A DNA stretch of 64,000 bases from Dama dama (GCF_033118175.1 NC_083701.1:11985501-12049500); one strand, 5' to 3'. Positions 1 to 10,699 are shown, counted from the first letter of the stretch. The notes: a model not told the origin generated them from the letters alone. Translations and numbers: made by a program.

Positions 1-801
1 CCAGTGTGCTGATATTTTTCAGCCCATTGACAGGCACAAATATTTCCCAGAGCTCCACAAGCTTGCAATTAAGAAACTGGAAACATTCATAAATACACAA
101 GTTGGCTAATTAGTCACTAATTAGTTAGCAGATTGGGTATTGTAATCACCCTAAGATACATTGGTCAATGTCATGGAATGGAAAGAAGAGTTTTGCTACA
201 TTATATTATGTCAAAATTTGCATAAAGATTTCATTAAAATACTTAATGGGACCTGCCATGTCTGAGCCATGGCCAGCCAGCCAGTCATTTATGATATCTT
301 ACTGGTCTTTGGCAATTTGGGCATCATATTAAAAAGTGATCTTTCAATTTAGTCAGAGAAAACTGGAACATTTTTGACACCTATAGTATTTCAAGACATT
401 TTGACCACTCAATGATGAAATTAAGCATTATTGTTTGTCTTGCATTTGAAGAGACTAAATGCATAGAGAGGCCAAGAAACTAACCCAAGATCATTCAGAT
501 GGACCTTAGGTTGACTGGATTGTGCTTGGCTTTCAACCTTTTATTTCTAGACCTTTGCTCATTCAAACTGCTTGAAAAGTCCCAATAATTAGATCACAGT
601 TCTGCTGTCATTTTCATTTTCACTATGTTATGGTAGATTTTAGGTGCTCTTACATTTGTTTGTTTTTAATCCAAAGTCCCTGTGGTTTCTCAAACAATAT
701 CAGAGAATGTCTGAAAGAGTAGTTCATGATAGATACTTCTCAATTTCTTGAGAGACACTTACTTGTTCATCCCTTTAAACTTGCATATTTATTGGTTCAT
801 T
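1..801. other. No gene or repeat recognised
   Basis: AT-rich anonymous sequence. I see no long open frame, no tRNA-like head and no known repeat ends. Very old, strongly diverged repeats cannot be excluded by eye. Confidence 0.5.
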
Positions 802-915
802 CCTCTCTGGTAGTATTTCAAGATGTTGGAATGAAGCATTGACCTCTTGAGTAAGTTAGAAATACTACCTCTCTGGTAGTATTTCAAGATGTTGGAATGA
901 AGCATTGACCTCTTG
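802..915. repeat. Local direct duplication, 48-bp copies at period 66
   Basis: Bases 802-849 and 868-915 are identical 48-mers beginning cctctctggtag and ending gacctcttg. An 18-bp spacer lies between them. The lack of divergence suggests a recent local duplication. No mobile element is seen at the edges. Confidence 0.9.
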
Positions 916-1176
916 TCAATGAAGCATCATTGACCCAGTGATGCTTTGTTTTAGCTTCTATTGCTCCGTGAAGCTTGAATCATCACTGGATCAGCAAAAC
1001 TCCTTGAAACCTTGATTGAGCTGCTGCCTGAGGACCCTGGCTTCCAAGATAGGGGCACTGCTGTGTTGTTTATTTCCTTACTCCAGGTTCTGGTTCCTGG
1101 GTTTTCACATTTGGATGTGATTTGTTTGTGATGTGTTCCCATGCTACCCAACTTACAAGAGACTAATGCAAACACT

Positions 1177-1381
1177 TTTTTACCAAATTGCTCAGCCATG
1201 TCCGACTCTTTGCAACCCCATAGACTGTAGCCTGCCAGGCTCCTCTGGGATTCTCTAGGCAAGAATACTGGAGTGGGTTGCCAAGCCGTCCTCCAAGGGA
1301 TCTTCTCAACCTAGGGATGGAACCCAGGTCTCCTACTTTGTAGGCGGATTCCTTACCATTTGGGCCACCAGGGAAGCCCAG
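1177..1381 (-). mobile_element. Bov-tA: Bov-tA SINE
   Basis: Reverse complement of a ruminant tRNA-Glu-headed SINE. The tRNA-like head is at the right end (ccaccagggaagccc near 1367-1381) and the BovB-like tail, with its gactctttgcaacccca motif, is at the left. A 10-bp target-site duplication (tgcaaacact) lies at 1167-1176 and 1382-1391. Such SINEs are non-coding and depend on BovB reverse transcriptase. Confidence 0.95.
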
Positions 1382-1486
1382 TGCAAACACTGGGATAAAT
1401 ATTTATTAATTTAAAAGATCGGCATGAGAGTATAAGACTCTTGAGTCTTCTGATGAACATGTTTCTTGCTGAAACAGTAAGTCAGA

Positions 1487-1554
1487 CAAATGTGGGGTTC
1501 CTTTAATGCACTTAGGGGGGCAAATCTGGGGTTCCTTTAATGCACTTAGGGCAT
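1487..1554. repeat. Two-copy tandem repeat, 34-bp period
   Basis: Bases 1487-1520 and 1521-1554 both contain tggggttcctttaatgcac followed by ttaggg. They are nearly identical, so this is a simple tandem duplication outside any recognised element. Confidence 0.85.
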
Positions 1555-2586
1555 CTTAATGGCTGTCAGCATCAAGGTACATACATGCATGTAACCCACT
1601 TTAAAACAGAAAGATACCTCTTAAAGTGGCCAAATATTTAACTTTCTGACCAAAAGTCCCTTCATTGGACAATGCTAGAACCTCTCAATTGTTGCTATTG
1701 GCCTTTTGTGACCTTGTATTGACACTGTGCTGGTGATGGTAAGGAAATTCAAGCTAAGACAAATCAGGAGGCAGACACTTATTGCCTTTCTTCTCCCAAG
1801 GTTCCTCTCATACCAGACCCATTTTATTTACACAATATTTCTTCACATACATTCAGAACTTTGACTTTCACTAGATTTTCTTACAATTGAGAGGACAATT
1901 GATTAGATTACCTGGATCTTCTTCCTTCTGTCTTTTCCCTGAGAGATGAGTCAGTTACACAAAGTCTTTATGAAAATGTCTTATCTCACTCGTTGCATGT
2001 TGATTTTTACTTGACTATATATCTCAGTGTTTAGGAATGTCTCGTTTTTGCCCTTATGCCATTGAATAGTTAGAACATTACCTTTGAGGACATTCATTTG
2101 CACTATAAAGTGTTTTCATGCCCCTTTACTTGTCTCTTTCCAACAGTCCCATGGGGTGGAGGTGACTAGGGAGGAAATAGCTCATTTTAGCAATTTTTTG
2201 GATTTTGCCTTATATTTGTGCTTTCGTGACTTGGCTAAGAAAATCAGAGCAACTGACAGAGGTCAGCTAGTGTCTCTAGACAAGGATATTGGGAGAAAGC
2301 AAAAGAAACATAAAAACAAATTTGACATCCACAAAAGCCTAATTTACAGAAGGGTGAGAGGTGGGCATGCAGCAGGGTCTTGCTCATGTTGCATCAGACT
2401 TAGAAAGAAATCCTCTTGGCCAGCGCATGTGGAGTCAGAACCTTTGCCTAGCGGCCACTCAAATGAGGCTTTGGATACACAAACAGCATTGCTGGTGAGC
2501 TATTGGCACACTGCTGTGTTTTCTGGGCCCAGGGAAATGCTTTCCTAGACTTGTTCCTCGAAAGAAAGTATTGAATTATTTTTCAA
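1555..2586. other. Anonymous DNA with a 154-codon open frame
   Basis: No recognised repeat. A frame on the + strand runs 2084-2548 and would encode 154 residues, rich in K, R, S and H, with no domain, signal peptide or repeat that I recognise. A pyrimidine tract and AG lie just before 2142. There is no other sign of an exon. I treat the frame as chance, since no neighbouring frames continue it. Confidence 0.5.
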
Positions 2587-2600
2587 CAGCCAAAGCCTGG

Positions 2601-2796
2601 CTTTTAAAATATATATTTATTTATTTGATTTGGCCAAACCTGGTCTTACTTGTGGCACGTGGGATCTTGGATATCCATTGCAGCCTGAGAACTCTTAGCT
2701 GCGGCATGTGGGATCTAGTTCCCTGACCAGGAATCCATCCCAGGCCCCCTGCAATGGGACCTTGGAGGCGTAGCCTCTGGGCCATTGGGAAAGTCT
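2601..2796 (-). mobile_element. CHR-2: CHR-type SINE
   Basis: Cetartiodactyl tRNA-Glu-related SINE in reverse orientation. The left end is an A/T-rich tail (tttatttattt), the body has the repeated gtgggatct motif, and the right end is the degenerate tRNA-like head (ccccctgcaatgggac, then a decayed promoter box). It is flanked by a 13/14 target-site duplication, cagccaaagcctgg at 2587-2600 and cagccaaggcctgg at 2797-2810. Confidence 0.85.
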
Positions 2797-2810
2797 CAGC
2801 CAAGGCCTGG

Positions 2811-3339
2811 TTTTCATGTGACTGCTCTGAGCAGGGCTTGGCCCCAGGGCTGTACAGGAACACTCTCCCCTGAGCTATCACTCAGGTATCACACCTGGGC
2901 CCCTGTTAGGCAACTGCTGTATCCTTCTCCTCTCGCTGCTTCTCTTGCTCCAGGTGGCATTTACCCCAGTCTGGGCCCCCTACTCAGCTGTCACAGTTGG
3001 CAGTGAATTTTGGGGATGGATGAATGTTCAGAGAATCCTGCTGTCTCTCAAAGGGAGTCAGTACTCCATCTTTCTCTAAAGCTGGGCATGGCTGGCTGGT
3101 CTCTCTGCTTCTAGTTTTCATTCTTCCTTATAAATACACAATTTAAAAATTTAACAGTCCATGTCCTTGGTCATACCGTGTCCCTTCCATGACTTCCCAT
3201 GGTCTGTAGGCACCAGGCTGAGGGTCCTGGGTATAGCAACCTAGGCTTCTCTTGATCTAGCAATGAGCTCCCATAGCATGTGGCCTGAGTGTCCTTTTTG
3301 GAAAATGTTATTCCTTGTGTGTGGTGCTACTTCTGTGAG
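2811..3339. other. No gene or repeat recognised
   Basis: Moderate-GC anonymous sequence with only short chance frames on both strands. Confidence 0.45.
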
Positions 3340-3490
3340 CATCTTCTCTCTTGCCCAGCATTAAGCTTCTTGAGAACTAGCTCACATTGACCTAACTGAA
3401 TCTGATGCCTCTCACAGTGCCGACCAGAGCACCTGACTCAGAGGAGATACTTAGTGAATATTTGCTGTGTGTTATAAAGAATGAATGAGT
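3340..3490 (+). mobile_element. L2: L2 3'-end relic
   Basis: The order ctcttgcccagca, cttcttgagaac, cacagtgccgacc, agatacttagtgaatatttgctg, then gaatgaatg matches the familiar L2 3' terminus, which ends in a gaatg repeat. Highly diverged, no coding capacity. Confidence 0.55.
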
Positions 3491-3861
3491 TTCATGAGTA
3501 ACATTTTCAGTCTGAGCAAAACAGTTGATCCAGTGTTGAATGAATGATCTGGATGACTGCTTTATTCTTGCAATATGCTTTTATTTGGGTTTTTTTCCCT
3601 AAAAAAAAGCAGAAAAGTATGAAGAATAATAAAAAACACTCATTATTCCAATGAACTGTTGGTAACATTTTTTCATATTTGCTTCAGATTTCTATTGAAA
3701 GAAACAAAACATTCTATATTAATATGACCCTTTGTCTTATACCCCACTCCTATTCTGCTTTATCTCTCCTCAGAGGTAAGTACTATTATGAAACTTTTGT
3801 TGATGCATTTTGTGTTTTCTTATACATTTACATACAAATATATGCATCAACTGATACATAG
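3491..3861. other. No gene recognised
   Basis: AT-rich DNA with short A and T runs (for example 3590-3608). A 60-codon frame at 3679-3861 has low-complexity composition and no recognisable domain. Confidence 0.4.
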
Positions 3862-4065
3862 CAGGAGTTAACAAACTATGGTCCTTAGAGCCAATCCAAG
3901 CCATGGCCCATCTCTCTAAAGACTGCAAATTAAGAATGTATTTCACATTTTAAAGAGTTGTGTAGAAAAAAGACAACAACAAAAAGAATAATATGTGACA
4001 GATCATGTATGACTTGCAAAGCCTGAGATACTATTTGTCTTTTGCAGAAAAAGTGTGCCAAACCC
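3862..4065. mobile_element. Ancient hAT/Charlie-type DNA transposon relic
   Basis: The left end reads caggagttaacaaactatgg and the right end gtgtgccaaaccca, imperfect inverted termini of the mammalian hAT non-autonomous type. The internal text (gacagatcatgtatgacttgcaaagcctgagata) follows that family's consensus. No transposase frame. The exact subfamily name is uncertain. Confidence 0.6.
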
Positions 4066-4137
4066 AGTTATATAATATTATAATATATAATATAACCCAG
4101 TTATATAATATATAATATTATATAATATAATATTAAG
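4066..4137. repeat. AT-rich low-complexity repeat with 33-bp duplication
   Basis: A run of tata/aata units. The string cccagttatataatat occurs at 4063 and again at 4096, so the terminal bases of the adjoining hAT relic were duplicated into the AT tract. Confidence 0.8.
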
Positions 4138-4195
4138 TTGTAAAAGGGTCTTATGTCCCACCATCATTCTGAAACTCGCTTCAATATTCAGCTCT

Positions 4196-4700
4196 GTATT
4201 TCTTTTTAAATTATTTCTTACTGGAGTATATTCGCTTTACAACGTTGTTAGTGTCTCCTGTGCAGTAAGATGCAGTCAGTCCTGCACGCACACATATTCC
4301 CTCCCGTTTGGGCTTCCTTCCCATTCGGTCACCACAGAGCATTGGGTAGAGTTCCCTCTGCTGTACAGTGGGTTCTCAGTAGTTATCTATTTTGTAGACA
4401 ATATCAGCAGAATACATGTGTCAATCCCATTCTCCCAATTCTTCCCACTCCCCCTTAGCATCCACCCATTTGTTCTCTATGTCTGTCTCTATTTCTGCTT
4501 TGCAAATAAATCTCTATCATTTTTCTAGATTCCAAGTCCTGTACCCCTTGGATTCTGTGTTTGCTGACATAGGTATCTACTTTAGTCCTTTTAATGACTG
4601 CGTGCTATTCCGCCATACTGATGCAGCGCGCGTCTCCTATTCACCCCCCTGCTGGATGCACAGTCTCATTGTTCACACTGTTTCACTATTAAAAAGTCAA
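4196..4700 (-). mobile_element. L1: L1 3'-UTR fragment, old
   Basis: Reverse complement of an artiodactyl L1 3' untranslated region. Landmarks in order are cttactggagtatat, ctttacaacgttgtta, ccacagagcattgggtagag, agttatctattttgtagac, gtcaatcccattctccca and atttctgctttgcaaataaa. After about 4550 it becomes ragged, as expected for an old, internally deleted copy. No open frame of L1 protein remains. Confidence 0.8.
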
Positions 4701-4805
4701 GAAACGGTATGTGCCTTGTGTAAAGGAGAGCTTCTCAGGGACTGCATTCCTGGAAATGTAATCATTGGCTTAAAGGAAATGTGCATTCTTAAGAGCTGGA
4801 ATGGG

Positions 4806-5131
4806 TTTCCCTGGCAGCTCAGCTGGTAAAGAATCCACCTGCCATGCAGGAGAGCCTGGTTCAATTCCTGTGTCAGGAAGATCCCCTGGAGAAGGGATAG
4901 GCTACCCACTCCAGTATTCATGGACTTCCTTGGTGGCTCAGATGGTAAAGAATCTGCCTGTGATGTGGGAGACCTGGGTTCAATCCCTTGGTTGGGAGGA
5001 TCCCCTGCAGGAGGGCATGGCTACCCACTCCAGTATTCTTGTCTGGAGAATCCCCATGGACAGAGGAACCTAGGGGGTTACAGTCCATTGACTCACAAAG
5101 AGTTGGACATGGCTGAGTGACTAAGCATAGC
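4806..5131 (+). mobile_element. Bov-tA: Dimeric Bov-tA SINE (two tRNA-like heads)
   Basis: Two head-to-tail units. The first (4806-4919) has the tRNA-Glu-like head and stops at ccactccagtattc. A second complete unit (4920-5131) starts again with acttccttggtggctcag and runs to the gactgagtgactaagc tail. One imperfect target-site duplication spans both (aagagctggaatggg at 4791-4805, aagaattggaatagg at 5132-5146, 13/15), so the dimer moved as a single unit. Confidence 0.9.
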
Positions 5132-5146
5132 AAGAATTGGAATAGG

Positions 5147-5778
5147 ATCAAACTATTCTTGACAGCAGTTGTAAATATTTCAACGCTCACCTTCACTTTG
5201 AGACATATTCTTCATTCCTGAAGCTTCAGTTCTCCCCTTGTCCCAGCAAACAGAAAAGACAGCCCCTGCCCTAAGGGCCTTCAGTGATCTACTGCCTTCA
5301 TGTAACAGACAAAACATCGGAAGCAAAAGCCCTTTCAAGAGCTGTAAAGTGCTGGGACTTTAAAGAGGTTACCTGCAAGACATCATGAAAGATTCTTGGC
5401 GGACTGAACAGGAATGACACCGGCAGAAGGCCCTCTCCGGGGGACTTTGTCAAAGGGATGCTGAATGGCGTTCCGCTTCAGACAACGTCTGCTCACAGGT
5501 GTTCTCTCTGTGGCGGCTTAGCCCACTGCACGCCACCTCCCGAGGTGCTGTCACTGAACACGGTGGTCGGGGCCACTTCTCTCTAGGTCTACAGCTCCAG
5601 GAACAAAGACTGACAGAAGGACCCCCGTGGAGCCCGTTGTGATTTCCCCAAAGAAACGGGTGTTGAGCACTCACTGAGCGACTCATCGTGAGCCAGAGGG
5701 CAAGGGAAAGGAACACAGAAGGGAAAGAAACACTTAAGAAAGATAACCAATGAGGAAGTGCCCTTGTTTCCAGTTGCT
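5147..5778. other. No gene or repeat recognised
   Basis: Slightly GC-richer stretch (5400-5700) with several overlapping short frames on both strands, none with recognisable protein features. Confidence 0.45.
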
Positions 5779-5790
5779 AGTGGTCTAATG

Positions 5791-5992
5791 GGATTTCCTT
5801 TGTGATTCAGCTGGTAAAGAATCCGCCTGCAATGCAGGAAACCTGGGTTTGAGCCCTGGGTTGGGAAGATTCCCCTGGAGAAGGTAAAGGCTACCCACTC
5901 CAGTGGTCTGGAGAATTCCATTGACTGTATAGTCCATGGGGTGGCAGAGAGTCGGACACGACTGAGCGACTTTCACGTTCTTTCTTTCTTTC
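5791..5992 (+). mobile_element. Bov-tA: Bov-tA SINE
   Basis: Full-length forward copy. The tRNA-like head starts ggatttcctttgtgattcag and the tail ends cgactttcacg followed by a tttctttct repeat. A perfect 12-bp target-site duplication (agtggtctaatg) lies at 5779-5790 and 5993-6004. Confidence 0.97.
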
Positions 5993-6158
5993 AGTGGTCT
6001 AATGATCCCTGGCTTGAGAACCGCTAGGTGCTCAGTTCTTCTAGGATTACCTTGATCTGTAGGTGAAAGAGACAGTTATGTATCATCTAAACTCAGAGAG
6101 GAATGAACGCTCATGACTTGGTCCAAGCTGCAGGACCACTGTATACATTCCTTGGGTA

Positions 6159-6161
<3 letters not shown>

Positions 6162-6232
<71 letters not shown>

Positions 6233-6343
6233 TTTTCCCACACCGTGCAGAATGTGGGGTCTTAGTTTGATGATCAGGTATCAAGCCATGCCCCCTGCGT
6301 TGGAAGTGCAGAGTCTTAACTACTGGACCACCCAGGAAATCCC
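6162..6343 (-). mobile_element. CHR-2: CHR-type SINE with microsatellite tail
   Basis: Reverse-oriented CHR SINE. The head lies at the right (ttggaagtgcagagtcttaa, then actggaccacccaggaaat) and the tail at the left has become (CT)n, then (TA)n, then (T)n at about 6160-6237. A perfect 13-bp target-site duplication (tccttgggtactc) lies at 6149-6161 and 6344-6356, so the microsatellite lies inside the element. Confidence 0.95.
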
Positions 6344-6356
6344 TCCTTGGGTACTC

Positions 6357-7035
6357 CAGCGTTATTCCCCACTTGCAGAATGAAGGGGTTGGGCAAAATG
6401 GTTTTCTCCGGTATATAGACGTATCCCTCCTTTTGTCCCCTCCAGCCCGGCCCTGCTCCAGATGGGGCTCCATCACTGCTCACCTGGGCTAATGCAGCAG
6501 GCAGCCAGCTGGCCCTCTGGTTCCAGTCTCTCCCTGGTCCATGCTGCTCCCAGAGGGAGGTACCTTATGTATGAAGTTGGCCCTTTAAGAAGTCCATTAT
6601 CTCCAGCTGAAGCCCGACCCACAGAGTACATGGCTTTGATCATCTTTTGCCTGACTCTCTGGACTCAGTTCCCAAACTGCTCAAACTCTTGGGCGATTTG
6701 TGGTTCCTGGAAGGGACCACGCTGTTTCATCCTTTCCTGAGTCTTACACTCCATCTGAGAGAAACTTGGGATCCTATCAGGGACTATCTCATATGCATTC
6801 TTGTAATCCAAGTATCAAGGAGAGGAGCTGACACCTCGTGGATCCACAAAGTGTGTTTTTTAAATTAACGGATGCCTGAATAACTCATCTTATTAGTCGC
6901 TTGGTTCTTCTTGGAGGAAATGTCCTGGCTTACTCTTTCCTCAAAGACACGTGGAAATGATCTTGCAAAACGCATAGCCACAGAGTGACAAGTTCACAGC
7001 TCAGTGTCCAGTTCTCACATATATTAAAAGCTTGC
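6357..7035. other. No gene or repeat recognised
   Basis: Anonymous sequence. The longest frames (92 codons at 6462-6740, 73 at 6647-6868, both +) overlap each other and show no domain. Confidence 0.45.
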
Positions 7036-7135
7036 AGCACACCATTTAATCTTTTTGAGTTTCAGTCTCTCCTTTATGAAATGGGATTAAAAATTACCCA
7101 CCTCACAAACTTACCTGGACAGTAAACTGACCTTC
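7036..7135 (+). mobile_element. MIR: MIR relic
   Basis: Core text in MIR order: gagtttcagtctctcc, then tatgaaatgggattaaaaat, then tacccacctcacaaac. Diverged core-SINE fragment. Confidence 0.6.
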
Positions 7136-7227
7136 TGCATGGTAGACATTTGACATGTGGCTGGCAGATCAGACCAGAGACTCTCAAGTGTGCCTGAGTC
7201 TGCTAAAGTCTTGGGGTTAATCTTCTA

Positions 7228-7352
7228 TGTCAGGGCACCTAGCTGGTGGTCCAGTGGTTAGGATGTGGCACTTTCACTGCCAGGGCCTGGGTTCGATCCC
7301 TGGTCAGGGAACTAAGATCCTGCAAGTTGTGTGCTGTGGCCAAAATAAAAGT
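7228..7352 (+). mobile_element. CHR-2: CHR-type SINE, short copy
   Basis: Forward copy. The head reads agctggtggtccagtggtta, the B-box-like part is gggttcgatccctggtc, then agggaactaagatcctgcaa and tgtggccaaaataaaag as the tail. No clear target-site duplication. Confidence 0.9.
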
Positions 7353-8987
7353 CTTTTACGTCTGGTCATGATGTTAGGGTATGTTCATGTTTCCTGGACT
7401 TATCTTTTATGAAATCTTGTTTCTTCCCAGCACGTGTGTGTGTGTGCTGGGCTCACAAGCACTAGAGACATGTCCATGTCATGAACAGTCTCTCTCATGT
7501 AATCAGCTCTTTCTCTGGACCTAAGCTCAGTCATCTGTCAGTTAAAGGAGCAGGATTAGATCAGGATGGATGAGCCTATGGCATACATGTCCTTACTGCC
7601 TTGTCCCTTGTCCTTGACAGACATTACTAATTGATCTTGGTCCTGTCTTACTGAGAATCCTTCCAGGAAGCCACTACCAGTTAATCAGAGATGGCTCCTG
7701 GATTGATCTTATCCAAGATTTCCTAGTGCCACCCTGGAAATCTGAAGAAAAATAAGGGAGGTATTTGTGAGGGGGATATTGCTTAGATTCTCTTTACCTT
7801 TCTTAGCAAGATGACTCTTCTATGACATATTACTCAAGCCCCAGACTTGAGTGACAGAGGAGAGGCATCCAGAAATACCACTGGGGACTTGTGGGCACTT
7901 TTGTCTTCAGCAAAGATGCTTGATCTGGCTTCAGTTGGTGTGCAGGACTGAGAGGTAATTCAGAAATCACCTGAATAGTCAGCAACTGTTAAAAAACCAA
8001 TAACACAACACAAACCAGCAAAACAAAGTCTCAACAATAAAAACACATCATTAATTCCCTTTAAAGAGATAATCAGCTAAAAATTTGACATTTTAACTAG
8101 AGCTAATACACAAAGGGAGAAGATACATTGTAGATTTTATTGCACTAATATGAAGTAATAGGGTTGTTTGCTGTGATTTTATTTCTCTTTGGGGTTTTTG
8201 CAGTATGTAGCCCGTCATATGCTCTGAGAAATGTTAATTCATCATAAGGCCTCTAGAAGCAGAGGCAACAGAGACCAAGGCAGTGTTCTGATTTGGACTC
8301 AACTTTTCCATGGCAACAACTCCTCCAGGAAAGCACTAGAGTCTTACCAGCACTTTCACAAATAATTGACCCCTATAATTACTGAAGAATTCAGAGCAAA
8401 GAAATTGTGTTCATGTTAGAAAAAAAGCTAGTTCTCTGTTCATTCAGGGAATTTGTTGAGGACTTAACTACCTACTGGACTGGAGGAGTACACATATGAC
8501 CCAGACACAAGCCCACTGACCAGTCTAGTAGGGAACTGAAAAGCTGAAGTTCAGTTGGCACACACTGATATGATTGTGTTCATTGTTGCCAGCCAACATC
8601 AGTTAGAGCTAGTTAGAATTCCTGCCACACCAGCTAGTTAAGTCTTTTCAGTATTCTACCTGCATAACTTGTCTAAACAAGTAGCAAGAACTATCAAAGA
8701 GGTAAGAAGGATGAATTCTGAGAGCAGGATGCTCAGCTCTGGCAATTATTAGAGGAAATGGGGCAGAGTGGCATTGTGGAGGGTGGGAAGGGATTCATCA
8801 GCTTGAAAGGATGGAAGGACATTCAAAGTAAAGAAAACAGGATGTTTAAAGGCTGTGTGTGGGATCTTTGGTGAACTGCGTGTAATTTATCGTGGCTTTA
8901 TTATGTGCAGTTTTTGGTGTTAGCAAATAATTGTCATGAGGGAGGGGCAGTGCCTCTTTTGTTGCACAACCACTTCATGCTATGCCT
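7353..8987. other. No gene or repeat recognised
   Basis: About 1.6 kb of AT-rich anonymous DNA. It includes an A/C-rich patch near 7987-8050 and no open frame of note. Any repeats here are too diverged for me to name. Confidence 0.45.
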
Positions 8988-9000
8988 GGAATATAGATGC

Positions 9001-9217
9001 GTGTGTGTGTGTGTGCACTCAGACACTTAGTTGTGTTCGACTCTTTGTGACTCCAGGGACTGTAGCCTGCCAGGCTACTCTGTCCATGGGATTCTCCAGG
9101 TAAGAATACTGAAGTATTCTTGTAGAGTCCAGGGGATCTTCCTGACCCAGGTGTCAAACTCAAGCCTCCTGTATCTTCTGCATTGGCAGGCAGATTCTTT
9201 ACCACTAGCACCACCTG
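9001..9217 (-). mobile_element. Bov-tA: Bov-tA SINE with GT-repeat tail
   Basis: Reverse-oriented SINE. The left end is a short (GT)n tail (9001-9015), followed by the BovB-like body and the head at the right (gattctttaccactagcacc). A target-site duplication ggaatatagatgc / ggaatacagatgc lies at 8988-9000 and 9218-9230 (12/13). Confidence 0.93.
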
Positions 9218-9230
9218 GGAATACAGATGC

Positions 9231-9600
9231 TACCGACTAAATCTTTGTTGAGTGTATGATTCAAAGAATGAAAAAGTGGTAGGAGATGCAGCCAGGGAGG
9301 CTTGGGCACCAGTTAATGAAGGACTCCATTTGCCATTTTAAAGAACTTTTAAAAATACTTCATCCTGCAGGTAACAGGGAGCATTTGAAATTACCGGTGG
9401 GTTAGTGAAACTGGGGGCAGTGTCCATGAGGACATGGATGCAGGGATTCATCAGCTTGTCAATTCTGAGAACAGAGAGTAAGATGTACAGCTGACGGTGA
9501 TAGTGCCATCACCTCCAGTACCAACTGCCCCTTCACATCCTTGGCTTCTGCCTTAATCTGAATCCCATGGCGTGCCCAGCTGGTTCATGTTCCCATCACA
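9231..9600. other. No gene or repeat recognised
   Basis: Anonymous sequence between two reverse-oriented SINEs. Confidence 0.4.
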
Positions 9601-9813
9601 TGTGCTGTGCTGTGCTCAGTCATGACCAGCTCTTTGCAACCCCGTGGACTGTAGCCTGCCAGCCACCTCTGTCCATGGGGTTCTCCAGGCAAGAATACTG
9701 GAGTGGGTTGCCGTGCTCTCCTTCAGGGGATCTTCCCAACCCAGGGATTGAATCTATGTCTTTTAGGTCTCCTGCTTTGGCAGGTGGATTCTTTAGCACC
9801 CACTGGGAAGTCC
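9601..9813 (-). mobile_element. Bov-tA: Bov-tA SINE
   Basis: Begins with a tgtgctgtgc repeat tail, then gctcagtcatgacc, ctgtagcctgccag, ggcaagaatactggagtggg and a decayed tRNA-like head ending cactgggaagtcc. Repeated open frames across it (for example 9567-9896 +) are translations of the SINE, not a protein gene. Confidence 0.92.
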
Positions 9814-9974
9814 ACCCAGTTCACTTTCTTCTCACTGACCAGTTCTTTTTGTCCTCTTATTCTCATCAACATGAGCTATTTATTTGTCTCTCATAACTCA
9901 GCTCACGTCTTTCATCACTTTGTAAGTCTTATATGAACTATTGTCTCTCTTCTCAAACATTCCTGGTAGAATTA

Positions 9975-10190
9975 GAATTTCCTTGAGTCCTCATGGTGCC
10001 CAATACAGCTTTCTCCACTGGCATCAACTCAGGGCCATTATTCATTTTTCTGGATTCTTCATTTCATGACAGGCTTCATTAGAAGTCAGGCACAATGTCT
10101 TCCCCAAATTTGTATCTAGTCTCAGTACAAAGCATGGTGCTTGGCCTCAGCAAGTACTCAGTAATAAGTAATAAAGTTTAAAAAATTGGT
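9975..10190 (+). mobile_element. L2: L2 3'-end relic
   Basis: Weak but ordered match to the L2 3' terminus: aagtcaggcacaatgtctt, tctcagtacaaagcatgg, tgcttggcctcagcaag and tactcagtaataagtaataa. No coding content. Confidence 0.5.
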
Positions 10191-10699
10191 TGAATTGTAA
10201 AGCGAGAACTAATAAATTGGTAAGCGGGACATTTTCACCACAAAACGAAATGGGTTTCCAGCTGCTAAAGGTGGAGATAGAAAGCAGTGGATGGCTGCAA
10301 TCTGTTTTAGTTAAAATTTATAATAAACTGAGTAGACTTAGGAAAGGGCACCTCTTTCTTATGCTGGAATCTAAACTGTTAGCCTGCATTATATGTGCCA
10401 TCAAAAGAGGCTTCTTTCAGACTAAGAGTGCTTTTTGAAATGAAGCTGAAAGCCTAGAGATTTTCCAGAGTGTTAGGAGAGACTGAGCATGGATTTTTGT
10501 TCCTCTGTTCAGGGGACGTTAGACTGGACCATCCGCGTCAATTCAGAATTACTTTTCCTGGCCAAATAGGAAGCAGTGACTCAAGAGGACCAAGAAAGGA
10601 AGTTGCATACACCTAAATTCTTCTTCATCTCAAGGCCCTCTCACATTCCATTCTCCTTGGTATTTCTCTTGTACCACAAAGATTGGGGGACATTTTCTT
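10191..10699. other. No gene or repeat recognised
   Basis: Anonymous. Frames of 82 codons (10190-10438 +) and 66 codons (10576-10776 +) show no recognisable domain. Confidence 0.45.

Noticed and set aside
4801..5120. tRNA-Glu genes in SINE heads
   Set aside because: The heads have decayed arms and are part of full SINEs with target-site duplications. No intact cloverleaf is present in any copy.
6155..6240. Possible CRISPR-like or regulatory repeat array
   Set aside because: It is a simple compound microsatellite in a SINE tail with no spacer structure.
9567..9936. Frames with the recurrent WSGLPC-like peptide (also at 13273, 31278, 37002, 44542)
   Set aside because: These are translations of Bov-tA SINEs and recur in every copy. 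They are not members of a protein family.
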